DNA from: Nemertoderma westbladi
Taxonomy: Eukaryota; Xenacoelomorpha; Nemertodermatida; Nemertodermatidae
NCBI GenBank assembly: GCA_032718475.1
Contig: JAUCBJ010007381.1
Location: 1-20,937, forward strand
Direction: 5' to 3'
Length of the DNA: 20,937 nt
In this document: piece by piece, positions 1 to 8,156 of the stretch
Numbering within the stretch: the first letter of the stretch is position 1
Layout of the letters: every line of letters starts with the position of its first letter
Program-made: the position numbers and the translations under genes
The notes under the pieces: generated by a model
The model's input: only the letters and a program-made list of their open reading frames with translations
What the model was told of the DNA's origin: nothing
Databases searched by the model: none

Positions 1-82
1 TGGATTACATTGCGTAATTACAATATGTCGTTGCATATCATTATTATTGATGAACTTTATTGATGTTTATGTGAATTATAGT

Positions 83-121
83 TGGGGATTGGGGGAGGGA
101 GGGGGGGGGGGGGGGGGGGGT
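83..121 (+). repeat. Poly-G tract
   Basis: A G-rich stretch that begins GGGGATTGGGGGAGGGAGGG and continues as an unbroken run of over 20 G. It could form G-quadruplex structures. Length in assemblies is often unreliable for such runs. Confidence 0.9.
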
Positions 122-221
122 AGAGTAAACTATGGTAGGCAGTAGGCAGCCCGCAACGCAAACTGTATCCATTTGCAATTCGTCCACTTTTCAAGATGAT
201 GTATTTAAACATCGTACTTGT

Positions 222-668
222 TTGGTTGATGCGTTAATGTTGATGCGAGTGGTGTTACGTTAGTCTTCATACGTGACTGATTCTGTCTGTCTGTCATACG
301 TGACATCATGCTTGATACGTGACTGTTGATGCGTCATTCTTTATACGTGAGCGTTGATACTTATTCTTGATACGTGAGTATTGATGGGTCATTCTTGATA
401 CGTGAGTATTGATGCGTCAGTCTGGATACGTAAGTATTGATGCGTCATTCTTGATACGTGAGTATTGATGCGTTATTCTTGATACGTGAGTGTTGATACG
501 TGAGTATAGATGCGTCATTCTTGATACGTGCGTGTTGATACGTGAGTGTTGAAACGCCAATCTTGATACGTGAGTGTTGATGCGGCGTCATTCTTGATAC
601 GTGAGTATTGATGCGTCACTCTTGATACGTGAGTGTTGATACGTTGTATTTGATACGTGAGTAGTGAT
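222..668. repeat. 28-bp minisatellite, left block
   Basis: Tandem array with a 28-bp unit made of two related 14-bp halves, TTGATACGTGAGTA and TTGATGCGTCATTC. Halves are sometimes out of alternation (for example two GTGAG-type halves in a row near 480-500) and some carry AAACGCCAATC-like variants. The left edge is degenerate. It has no coding meaning. The same array continues at 2170 after two insertions. Confidence 0.93.
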
Positions 669-2009
669 TAGTGTTGAGAACTGAATCAATTTTGACTAAT
701 TTCAGTTACAGTTACAGTTTCAGTATTATAAAATTGAGCATTTCAGTTTCAGTTACAGTTTTGATCGTGATAAAATTTCAGTTACAGTTTCAGTTATAGA
801 TTCAATATATTATCCCACATATTAAGCAGTCATTGAAATAATGTCAGTCTCATTGGGGCGGGGTACAGTGCAGTCACTTGCCCAATGAGTCACTTGCCCA
901 AAAAAATCAAACAAATCACTTGCCAAATAAAAAAAATATATCTGAAACTAAAAATGAGGCACTTTAATATATTACTGTAATATACGCTAATAATAATGTT
1001 CATTACGAAACGTCCTCTTTCTAGAGCTAATAGGTAGTTATTGTAGGAAAGTTGGACCCACTCTATGGTAATATTTTGTAACTAATATACTGATAGTATG
1101 TAATGAAAGTAGCACGTCACAAGATCACACCAAAGGCACCCACATTTTACTGTACATGTTGTTTCAGTGCTTGTTACAGTACTGTTATCATTTATTGTTT
1201 TGGTTATAAAAGCCATGCTTCTGAATCCTGCTCATTTTCCTTAATTCGAAATTTGTTTTAGTGATCATAAATTTATTGTTTTGGTTAGACCCACCTCGAT
1301 AAGCTGCTCCTTTCACTTTTAAGTTTAATTTTGTAATTTATAATGGAAAACTTGATCAAAATTTAATTTCCAGTGTGCCTCTAGTGTGATTGTGATATTA
1401 ATACTGTAGTACCGGTAACATTAATAATTCATAATGTAAAATATATATCCGTTAAAATCCCTCTACCAATATTATTTACATTTAATATGAAGCAAAAGTG
1501 GTAATAAGGCTGATAATAGTCTAATAGTTGAGACAGATAAACATAGACTATATGCTACTGTAGATCTTCGTTCACTACTTGACTCGCCAAATAAATCACA
1601 TTTGAGCTAAGTGGACAATGGGTCTTTTTTTATTGTGTAATAATATGGTTTTGTTCAGAAGTGGAAAAAATGAGATTGTTTTTTATAACAATGTTTTAAA
1701 AATGATACCTATGGTAACCACTGTTATTCATTTATTAAACTATTTACTATACTCTATACTTTATTACAATACTGTTTTAAATGCTCATTCATGTTAATTG
1801 TGTGATTGAGAACTGAATCGGATTTTGTTAATTTCAGTTTCAGTTACAGTTACAGTATTCAAAATACGTAATTACAGTTTCAGTTACAGTTACAGTATTC
1901 AAAATTCGCAATTACGGTTACAGTTATAGTTACAGTATCAAAAAATCATTAAAATCATTCAGTTACAGTTGCAGTTACAGTATAATTACAGTTACAGTTC
2001 TCAACACTA
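669..2009. mobile_element. hAT-like non-autonomous DNA transposon (1,341 bp)
   Basis: Perfect 15-bp terminal inverted repeats, TAGTGTTGAGAACTG at 669-683 and its reverse complement CAGTTCTCAACACTA at 1995-2009, flanked on both sides by the 8-bp direct repeat GTAGTGAT (661-668 and 2010-2017). An 8-bp target duplication is the hallmark of the hAT superfamily. Subterminal regions at both ends are packed with CAGTTACAG/CAGTTTCAG motifs, as expected of transposase-binding subterminal repeats. There is no transposase frame, so it would need a transposase in trans. A second copy of the left-end sequence (TTGAGAACTGAATC then the CAGTT motifs) lies inside at about 1806-1860, so the element is composite or contains a shorter relative. 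Degenerate repeats of GTCACTTGCC sit at about 873-926. Confidence 0.88.
1641..1675 (-). mobile_element. SINE tail fragment inside the hAT-like element
   Basis: About 35 bases (TAATAATATGGTTTTGTTCA then GAAGTGGAAAAAATGAGA) nearly identical to the body of the SINE at 6433-6480. Only the part 3' of the tRNA-like head is present, as expected for a 5'-truncated copy. Confidence 0.55.
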
Positions 2010-2017
2010 GTAGTGAT

Positions 2018-2169
2018 ACTACTAGGATCGGCATGCTGCATTGCAGCTGCATTTTTAAGAATGCTGTGCCGGCTTGTCAACAAAATTGCACCGCCACAAC
2101 TCCCTATCACCCATGACATTTGCTAGATCATCCGCATCTTTAAGGCCAGTGTCCTTTAAGATGCGTCTT
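2018..2169 (-). mobile_element. LINE 3'-end fragment (C-terminus of the reverse-transcriptase protein)
   Basis: Read on the minus strand from 2166, an uninterrupted frame gives LKDTGLKDADDLANVMGDRE followed by LWRCNFVDKPAQHS and a TAA stop (TTA at 2055-2057). This is the conserved C-terminal tail of a non-LTR retrotransposon protein and has clear homologues in the window at about 5700-5870 and 8505-8640. The 3' tail on the minus strand is a TAGTAGTA-like short repeat. It sits inside the 28-bp minisatellite and is flanked by GTAGTGAT on both sides (2010-2017 and 2171-2178). It is a short remnant only. Confidence 0.75.
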
Positions 2170-2826
2170 GGTAGTGATGCGTCATTCTTGATACGTGAGT
2201 GTTGATACGTCATTCTTGATACGTGAGTATTGATGCGTCACTCTTGATACGTGAGTATTGATACGTCGTTCTTGATACGTGAGTATTGGTGCGTCATTCT
2301 TGATACGTGAGTATTGGTGCGTCATTCTTGATACGTGAGTGTTGATACGTCATTCTTGATACGTGAGTGTTGATACGTCATTCTTGATACGTGAGTATTG
2401 AAGCGTCATTCTTGATACGTGAGTATTGATGCGTCATTCTTGATACGTGAATGTTGATACGTCATTCTTGGTACGTGAGTATTGAAGCGTCATTCTTGAT
2501 AGGTGAGTATTGATGCATCATTCTTGATACTGAGTGTTGATACTTCATTCTTGATACGTGAGTATTGAAGCGTCATTCTTGATACGTGAGTATTGATGCA
2601 TCATTCTTGATACGTAAGTATTGATGCGTCATTCTTGATACGTGAGTGTTGAAACGCCAGTCTTGATACGTGAAAGTTGATGTGAGTGTTGATACGTCGG
2701 TCTTGATACGTGAGTGCTGATACGTGAGTGCTGATACGTGAGTGTTGAAACGCCAGTCTTGATACGTGAGAGTTGATGTGAGTGTTGATACGTCGGTCTT
2801 GATACGTTAGTGTAGGTGTGAGTGTT
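2170..2826. repeat. 28-bp minisatellite, right block
   Basis: Continuation of the array of TTGATACGTGAGTA/TTGATGCGTCATTC halves, about 23 dimer units. The last part (2640-2820) has a longer repeat: two near-identical segments starting with GTTGAAACGCCAGTCTTG at about 2648 and 2744, each ending in a CGTCGGTCTTGATACGT block. It ends about 120 bases before teneurin exon a, inside the preceding intron. Confidence 0.93.
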
Positions 2827-2946
2827 TTATTTAATTAATATTTAACACAATATTGACTATATCTTGATATTTTACATATTATTGACCATCACGACTATCG
2901 TTAATGTATCAAATACTCATATAGATAATATCTCTCTCCCTTTTAG

Positions 2947-3194
2947 TGTATATGCGACCCCGGATGGGAGGGGATGCATTGCCGGATCCCTTCCCCCCGC
3001 TGTCCCCCTGACTGCCGATGGACGGACTGCCCCCTCCGCTGCCGCCCCTGTGCCGTACCCGACTGCGGTGGTCGGGGTGTCTGCGTGGAGGGTCTCTGTT
3101 ACTGTGGCGCCGGTTGGCTGGGGACTGTATGCTCCCATCGTCTGAGACCCGAGGCTATTATGTGTAACGGACAGGGGGAGTACGTTGGGAATAG
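2947..3194 (+). CDS. Ten-m: Teneurin exon a: EGF-like repeats, start of EGF5-like repeat
   Basis: Internal exon with no start codon of its own. The acceptor is a CT-rich tract ending TTTTAG at 2946; the donor is AG|GTTGGT at 3194/3195. It reads in phase 0 as the tail of one EGF (CICDPGWEGMHC), a Cys/Pro/Arg-rich insert (residues about 13-37), a complete EGF (CAVPDCGGRG... to GTVC, six Cys) and the first half of the next EGF (CNGQGEYVGN). The two leftover bases AG join A of the next exon to give Arg and restore the EGF line NRCVCDPGW, which strongly supports the junction. Without splicing the frame stops 13 bases later (TAA at 3208-3210). The CGGRG motif is shared with vertebrate EGF3. The insert holds six Cys in about 17 residues, not a standard EGF spacing. 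The exon before this one was not found in the window. Confidence 0.85.
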
Positions 3195-3398
3195 GTTGGT
3201 GGAGATATAAATACTGCGTTATATTAATTGTAACATGTTTTTAATCATTCCACCTCTGGTACTATTATTCATTACGCAAAAATTTTAGTTTTAGTTTCAG
3301 TTACAGTTTTCCTTAAACGAGAGTTGAGAAACATAATTTAATTGAGAATCAACAGTTTGAGGATCAACAGTCAGTTGTACCGTCAGGCCGGTACATTG

Positions 3399-3453
3399 GT
3401 CTGTAGACGTCTGTAGGCGTTTGTAGACGTCTGTAGGCGTATGTAGGCATGTG
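3399..3453. repeat. 10-bp tandem repeat
   Basis: About 5.5 copies of a 10-bp unit alternating GTCTGTAGAC and GTCTGTAGGC, with later copies degenerate (GTTTGTAGAC, GTATGTAGGC). GTCTGTAGAC is itself close to a palindrome. Confidence 0.85.
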
Positions 3454-3834
3454 TAACGTTGACCCCCTCAACCTCATAAGTTCAGTTTTAATACTTCAAT
3501 TAAATCCGCTATGTATATTATGAACTTAATGGCACTAAGTAAGTCACCCTGTATCCATGAATCCACGATTTTGGCGGATAGGGCGAGATTTTCGCAGGCC
3601 TTCAAAGATCTGAATGAAGTTTGTTCCCACCGGGTTCATCAACTTTACTAATTCCAAGTGACGGTGCTTTTAATTTAATTATTTATTCATGTTTATCGTG
3701 TTTTATTAGGGCTAGGAATTCTAACCTGTTTTATCTGAAGTGCCCATGGCTTAATTTACATTAAAAAATATATAAGTTCAGATGTGTATCCACTATAAAC
3801 CTAAATCATAGGCCATTCCACGATATTTGTCCCC

Positions 3835-4082
3835 GAGACACGGGGGAAACTGGACGCAAAACCCGCCTCAGCGAATTCATGTCCCGCCTCAACGTTAAAT
3901 TCTCAATTTAGGGAAAGGAGCAGGTTACAGTGGCACGTTATTTTAACCAAATCAATAAACTAAACACAATATAGCAGGTTACAGTTTTATTTTTGATTGT
4001 AATCAGCCTTTATTTGCGTCGAATTTCCCCTGGAGAGGGATGAATTTTTATTGCGTCCAGTCCCCCCCCCCCCCCTTATCTG
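3835..4082. mobile_element. MITE copy 1 (palindromic-ended, about 250 bp)
   Basis: Inner perfect inverted repeat ACTGGACGCAA (3849-3859) and TTGCGTCCAGT (4051-4061), with G-run/C-run and a short outer segment beyond them (GAGACACGGGGG on the left, CCCCCTTATCTG on the right). It is flanked by TGTCCCC at 3828-3834 and 4084-4090 (7 bases, with an eighth mismatched), a probable target duplication. The body is about 85-90% identical by eye to 15243-15501. It has no open frame. Length, inverted ends and 7-8-bp duplication fit a hAT-derived MITE; this assignment is inferred. Confidence 0.82.
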
Positions 4083-4578
4083 CTGTCCCCAGACTGTTTA
4101 CGCCGTTTCTGTGGCACTTCCACCCAATCACGTTAACCACGGTCTTCTCTGCCCACAATGCTCTTCTCTAACCGTGCTATCAACCCGTAACTGAACTTGC
4201 ACTGCAATTTTTATTTAACGACAACCCTTTTAACTTTTTAATTTAATTTAATTTTAATTAGGTAACTAAATAGAAACCCGAAATTTTACAGGTATCCCAA
4301 CCCAACATTTACCAAGATTGGGGTGTGTATGTTCAGTTGTGGATTTCAATTTGTTGCTTGTACATACACTATGCCCTTTAATTAAGTTTGGCAGTTTCTT
4401 TTATCGCTGTTACAATACAGCTGTACCTGTTAGTAGGTTAATTGATTTTGTTTATTCAGGTGTAGTAACTACGGATATGATAATTCTAGATTATTACTCT
4501 ATTTTTTCTCAAGGTGTAACAATTGAAAAAAATTGTAAAAATATTTTTAGTTTCGGATTACCCCACCACGATATCCGT

Positions 4579-5130
4579 CTACCATGTGTGTCTATAGTTG
4601 TCGCAATGATCCAAGGTACTGGAAGTCGTATTATTATAAATTGTTGTCAAGTTTCCATTAACATTAAAATTCATGAATTTGGTCTTGGTAGCATTTATAT
4701 GCAATCCAGCCTCCTTAGCAGCCCTCTCCACTTTATTCAGTACAAGCTGTGCATCTGTTAGCGTATTAGAGAGCAGGGCGATGTCATCCGCAAAGTCGGT
4801 GTCTGTGACTGTAATTCCCGGATATCTACTACTTCTGCGTTCTTGTAGTGTGAATCCCAGATCTTCACCCTTTGTGGCCATCATCATTGCGTAATCCAGC
4901 ACAATTACAAATAGTAATGGTGCTAATGTGTCACCTTGCAGTACGCCAGCCAGGATTGAGAAAAACTCAGTTTCACCATCTGGTGAGAGTACCTGCGCTT
5001 CTGTGTCACAATATAACAATCCAATGCCAGCAACAATTACTTCTGTTATTCCATAAGCTCTTAGGATTTCAAGAATTTTACCTCTATGGATGGAGTCGAA
5101 TGCCTTCTTGAAAACCACAAATTTCAGAAC
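4579..5130 (-). pseudogene. LINE reverse-transcriptase fragment (dead)
   Basis: Minus-strand frame of about 180 codons with reverse-transcriptase motifs of a non-LTR retrotransposon: KKAFDSIHRGKILEILRAYG (motif A region), then GVLQGDTLAPLLFVIVLDYA (motif B region), then TDTDFADDIALLSNTLTDAQ (FADD, the catalytic motif C), then HINATKTKFMNFN. Upstream of VVFKKAFD an in-frame stop occurs, and the motif A catalytic Asp position is Val (FVVFKKAFD where relatives have FVDFKKAFD). The N-terminal endonuclease and C-terminal regions are missing. It is a truncated, inactive copy. I cannot name the LINE clade with certainty. Confidence 0.9.
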
Positions 5131-5316
5131 TGCACGTGGGTTCTTTGGAATAATTCCTTCATCCAGACTCCGTAGCTAAGAAATCTAAAGTATTGCTGAT
5201 CTATTTGGTCGAAATAAGTTTCGGCACAATGAGCTCGTAAGTAAGAAACGGGAGGTCTACCCACTTCCGACCTTCCCAGAAACGAAATACCAAAATTATA
5301 TATGTTTTATATACAG

Positions 5317-5519
5317 ATGTGTTTGCGATCCAGGATGGTCTGGTTCTAACTGCACAATCGACTCGTGCGCCCCCTTGTGTTCGCCTCACGGAACTTGCTA
5401 CGGAGGTAGGTGTATCTGCGAGCGACCGTGGGAGGGCGACGCATGCGACTCGTTGCCATGTCATCCGAACTGCAGTGACCACGGGCTTTGCCTCAACGGA
5501 ACTTGCGCCTGCGATTCTG
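5317..5519 (+). CDS. Ten-m: Teneurin exon b: end of EGF5-, EGF6- and most of EGF7-like repeats
   Basis: Internal exon between TATACAG (to 5316) and donor G|GTAGGT (5520). Its first base completes the split Arg codon; the frame then reads CVCDPGWSGSNC (end of EGF5), CAPLCSPHGTC...WEGDAC (EGF6) and CHPNCSDHGLCLNGTCACDSG (most of EGF7). The last G completes a Gly codon with the next exon, making CACDSGWNGKYC, a perfect EGF ending. The CHP.C...HG.C..G.C.C pattern is the one seen at EGF7 of animal teneurins. A stop is reached soon after 5519 if read through, so the donor is needed. EGF repeats of this region form the stalk between the membrane and the large globular head. Confidence 0.92.
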
Positions 5520-5561
5520 GTAGGTGTTTATGAGGTCCTATTAATACTGTCTAATCTATTG

Positions 5562-5694
5562 TAGCATATTATATTAGATTATTTTCTTTGTAGCATATTA
5601 TATTAGATTATTTTCTTTGTAGCATATTATATTAGATTATATACTTTGTCGCATATTATATTAGATTATATGCTTTGTCGCATATTATATTACT
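5562..5694. repeat. 29-bp tandem repeat
   Basis: Just under five head-to-tail copies of a 29-bp unit whose core is GCATATTATATTAGATTAT. The first copies end in TTTTCTTTGTA, the last in ATGCTTTGTC. It directly abuts the 3' tail of the LINE fragment that follows. Confidence 0.92.
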
Positions 5695-6121
5695 ATTACT
5701 ACTGTAATTGGCATGCTGCTTTCCAACTGCGGGCAATAACAAAATTCCACCGCCACAACTCCCTATCTCCTTGACTTTCTCAAGATTATTCACATCTTCA
5801 AAGCCGTGCCATTTAAGACGTGCCTCAAGAAAGCGCAAGATTATGCACTGGCTGGTCCTCACGGCGAAAACTATTTCAGGCTAAACGGAGGCGGCTTTGT
5901 TCTAGTGTCAAGCTTGGGGAAACTAATAAGACACCTCCAATGTTATATAGTGTCTGGTTGGAGATGTGTGCATTGTACTTGACACAATGAACCCGGCGTA
6001 GCATTCTCGTGAATGTGCCATCCAGAGATTTGGTGTCCTCAGCAGTTAGAGCCCAGCATGGACTCCAATAGAGGAGTACTGGAACTACTGCTGCTCTAAA
6101 TAATCGGAATTCAATTAACAA
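5695..6121 (-). pseudogene. LINE 3'-end fragment, C-terminal domain
   Basis: The minus strand from 6121 to 5876 reads FRAAVVPVLLYWSPCWALTA, then LDGTFTRMLRRVHC, then NQTLYNIGG and TLEQSRLRLA, the conserved region after the reverse-transcriptase domain in the same LINE family. A frame change near 5876 is followed by the C-terminal tail in another frame (CGGGILLLPAVGKQHAN side). The DNA is highly similar to 8505-8968; the stretch 5935-6100 is nearly identical. Several frame breaks make it non-functional. The 3' tail on the minus strand is AGTAGTAGTAATAGTAATA. Confidence 0.85.
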
Positions 6122-6252
6122 TGTAGTCCTAATTATTTAATATTACACTACAATCATTTCAATTTTCATATTATGTTACTACGGTAACTACATGATCGAC
6201 GTTTTTGTATTCAGTGACTATATGACCACCCTACCCCTTCCTCTTCACACAG

Positions 6253-6389
6253 GTTGGAACGGAAAGTACTGTTTATTAGACGGCTGCCCAAACCAGTGCT
6301 CTGGTAACGGAGAGTGTATCTATCAGCCACAGTGGCGGTGCAGCTGTAAGGCTGGCTGGTCAGGAGAAGATTGCTCCATCGGCTACGAA
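6253..6389 (+). CDS. Ten-m: Teneurin exon c: end of EGF7-like and EGF8-like repeat
   Basis: Short internal exon of 137 bp; acceptor CTCTTCACACAG, donor GAA|GTAAGT, the best donor in the gene. The first two bases complete Gly, then WNGKYC closes EGF7. A full EGF8-like repeat follows: CPNQCSGNGECIYQPQWRC then SCKAGWSGEDC, with the long Cys3-Cys4 loop containing a Trp that is typical of the last teneurin EGF. It ends in phase 0 after Ser-Ile-Gly-Tyr-Glu, directly before the Cys-rich linker encoded by the next exon. Intron c (558 bp) after it carries a tRNA-derived SINE. Confidence 0.93.
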
Positions 6390-6947
6390 GTAAGTTCTAT
6401 AATATTATTTACAATTCAATGTTTAATAATTATGTAATAATGGTTTTGTTCAGAAATGGAAAAAATGAGAAAGCGCGTCACCGGGGGTTGAACCATCGCC
6501 ATACTTACGTTTCTGCCTATCAGGCCTCATCAGTAGCGCTTACCAGTTCAGCCACTTGTCCCTGACATTCACTATCCCACATAATCCACTTCTATTGAAC
6601 GGGCAGTCTTAAGTTGCATATATTCTATCTCTAACAGCGGACCTACCGGCCTCAAGTATGCTAGAGTGAAACGGGAAGAAAGTACAAATAAATACATATT
6701 CAGCTCGATTACAGTTGCATTAACAACTCAACTCCAATTTATTTAATATAATAAATATAAGTTATAAGTGAACGTGACGCGTGAAACACTACTCAAGGCA
6801 ACTTGAGGGCTCCACTCTCTTGGTAATTGTAATTGGCAACAGGAATGGTGCTCGTTTTGCTCGTTTGCAAAACGTTTGCTTTATTGCTCGTTTTCTCCTC
6901 TGTCTCTTTATTTAATTCGGTTTTTACCTGTTATCTTCGACTTCCAG
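6390..6947 (+). other. Teneurin intron c (phase 0)
   Basis: Intron of 558 bp, GTAAGT...CGACTTCCAG. It holds a tRNA-derived SINE on the minus strand (about 6433-6572). The open frame continues upstream of the exon d acceptor to an ATG at 6876, but those residues are hydrophobic and pyrimidine-tract encoded, so I take them as intron. Confidence 0.85.
6433..6572 (-). mobile_element. tRNA-derived SINE
   Basis: Minus-strand pol III promoter pair: A-box-like TGGCTGAACTGG (6543-6554) and B-box GGTTCAACC (6486-6494), about 60 bases apart, as in a tRNA with a long variable arm (Leu/Ser type). The 5' and 3' ends of a tRNA acceptor stem do not pair, so it is not a working tRNA gene. Beyond the head the body ends in a segment also found at 1641-1675, showing that it is repetitive. 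Confidence 0.6.
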
Positions 6948-8156
6948 GTTGAGTGTTCGGACCATCAGGATAACGACCAGGACTTCCTTATAGACTGCGA
7001 AGACCCCGACTGCTGCAGCAACCCGGCTTGTAAAGGGGACACTCTGTGCCGCGCCCGCGACAAACCGCGTCCGCTCAGACAGACCCAACCGACGGACTCA
7101 TTCTACCTGCGGATCCTTGCCGCCTTCGACAACCCGTCCCAACATCAACAATCTCTGCGCCCGGGGGCCCTCCTACCCTCCCTTGTATCCATGGTTACAG
7201 GGCGCGTCGCTACCGGAGACGGTAGCCCCATCCCCAACGTGGTTGTCGAATCCGCTACTCCGGGTTACTATGGGAACACTTATACCTACTCGGACGGGAG
7301 TTTTTATTTCCTCTGCAACGGCGGCGGGTCGTTGATTCTCTCGTTCACTCGATCGCCGTTCGATGGCGCTACAGCCTCAATTAGAGTTCCTCAGAATTCA
7401 ATCGCTGTCTTACCTTTGGTTACCCTGGTTACTAAACACAACAAACCTCCTACTAAGATCCCTCAATGTAAACAACGACAATCTTTCATCCCTCGGATTG
7501 TATCCCCCAATAAGCAACTGAAACCATCGCAACTAGACTCCTACCAAACCTCTAGAGTAGCAATCCCTTTACCGGGTCCTTCCAACATCAAACTAATTTA
7601 CAATTCGAAAAACGCTCAAGGTTACTACTCCCTATTAAAAGTACAAGTTACTGATTCTCAACCTCCAGAAGGTTTATCTATTATCGAAGTAACAGCCTAC
7701 ATACAAGGTCGAATATTCCAGAATGTTCTAGAAGTTGAACCTGATATGATACATGTTGTGGAATGGAATAGGACTGACTTATTTAATCTGAGAGTCTATG
7801 GTAATGTGAGAGTTGATGTTGAGTTAAAATATGTGTATTCGAATTGCGAGTCGAGTTTAAATTATAAGATGAGCGGCAGTATAGATGGATACAGATTAAC
7901 TGATACCAGTTTCGGGGGTTTATCTCTCAGTGCTGTTCACCAATTGGACGTTGCTATGGCTACGATGTTCTACGGCGATGGTAGCATGGAGTCGTACTCC
8001 GATGAGCGGTTTGTTTACCACGTGATGGGTTCTGGGAGTAGTGACCCCTGTAAAGGGAGTGGATGTTCCAATTCGCCTAAAGATCTCCCACTTTCGAATC
8101 CTTTCGCTCTGGCTGTAACTAAGGAAGGCCATTTACTAGTTGGGGGTGCCACCGAG
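6948..8156 (+). CDS. Ten-m: Teneurin exon d: Cys-rich linker, transthyretin-like domain, FN-plug, start of NHL propeller
   Basis: Exon of 403 codons, phase 0 at both ends (acceptor CTTCCAG to 6947; donor GAG|GTAATT at 8157). It opens with ECSDHQDNDQDFLIDCEDPD followed by CC, the teneurin calcium-site/Cys-rich signature (vertebrates have D.KDNEGDGL.DC.DPDCC). About 75 residues later comes a carboxypeptidase-regulatory/transthyretin-like beta domain (VTGRVATGDGSPIPNVVV, then YSDGSFYFLCNGG), as in the family. The FN-plug region follows (IPLPGPSNIKLIYNSKNAQG, then GYYSLLKVQVT, matching the family's PG.N..L.Y.S...GY.S.LK). The exon ends with the first NHL strands (NPFALAVTKEGHLLVGGATE). The 5' half is GC-rich compared with the rest of the window, with a sharp fall toward the 3' half. 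Evidence for each domain is motif recognition by eye. Confidence 0.95.

Larger units (their letters stand above)
3195..5316 (+). other. Teneurin intron a (phase 2)
   Basis: Intron of 2,122 bp, GTTGGT...ATACAG. It holds a 10-bp tandem repeat (3399-3453), a short stretch with CAGTTACAG motifs like those in the hAT-like element (about 3285-3345), a palindromic MITE (3835-4082) and a LINE reverse-transcriptase fragment on the minus strand (4579-5130). I see no further coding exon in it. Confidence 0.8.
5520..6252 (+). other. Teneurin intron b (phase 1)
   Basis: Intron of 733 bp, GTAGGT...CACACAG. It contains a 29-bp tandem repeat (about 5562-5694) followed directly by a LINE 3'-end fragment on the minus strand (about 5700-6121). 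No other coding potential seen. Confidence 0.85.

Noticed and set aside
222-668. CRISPR-like array
   Set aside because: There are no unique spacers; the units are directly adjacent minisatellite repeats in a eukaryotic genome.
2864-3145. Alternative frames over exon a (93 residues plus strand, 73 residues minus strand)
   Set aside because: They are by-products of the GC-rich exon; only the frame with EGF cysteine spacing joins the following exons.
4318-4761. Plus-strand 147-residue open frame
   Set aside because: It partly overlaps the LINE reverse transcriptase in antisense; there are no recognisable motifs and its composition fits a chance frame.
5201-5482. Minus-strand 93-residue open frame over exon b
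   Set aside because: It is antisense to the EGF-coding exon and has no family features.
6481-6570. Working tRNA gene on the minus strand
   Set aside because: A and B boxes are present, but I cannot pair an acceptor stem or a standard anticodon arm, and the body is repeated elsewhere; a SINE fits better.
6876-6947. ATG at 6876 as a start of a separate 445-residue protein
   Set aside because: The first 24 residues are encoded by the pyrimidine tract before a good acceptor (CTTCCAG); the rest continues the teneurin frame from exon c in phase 0.
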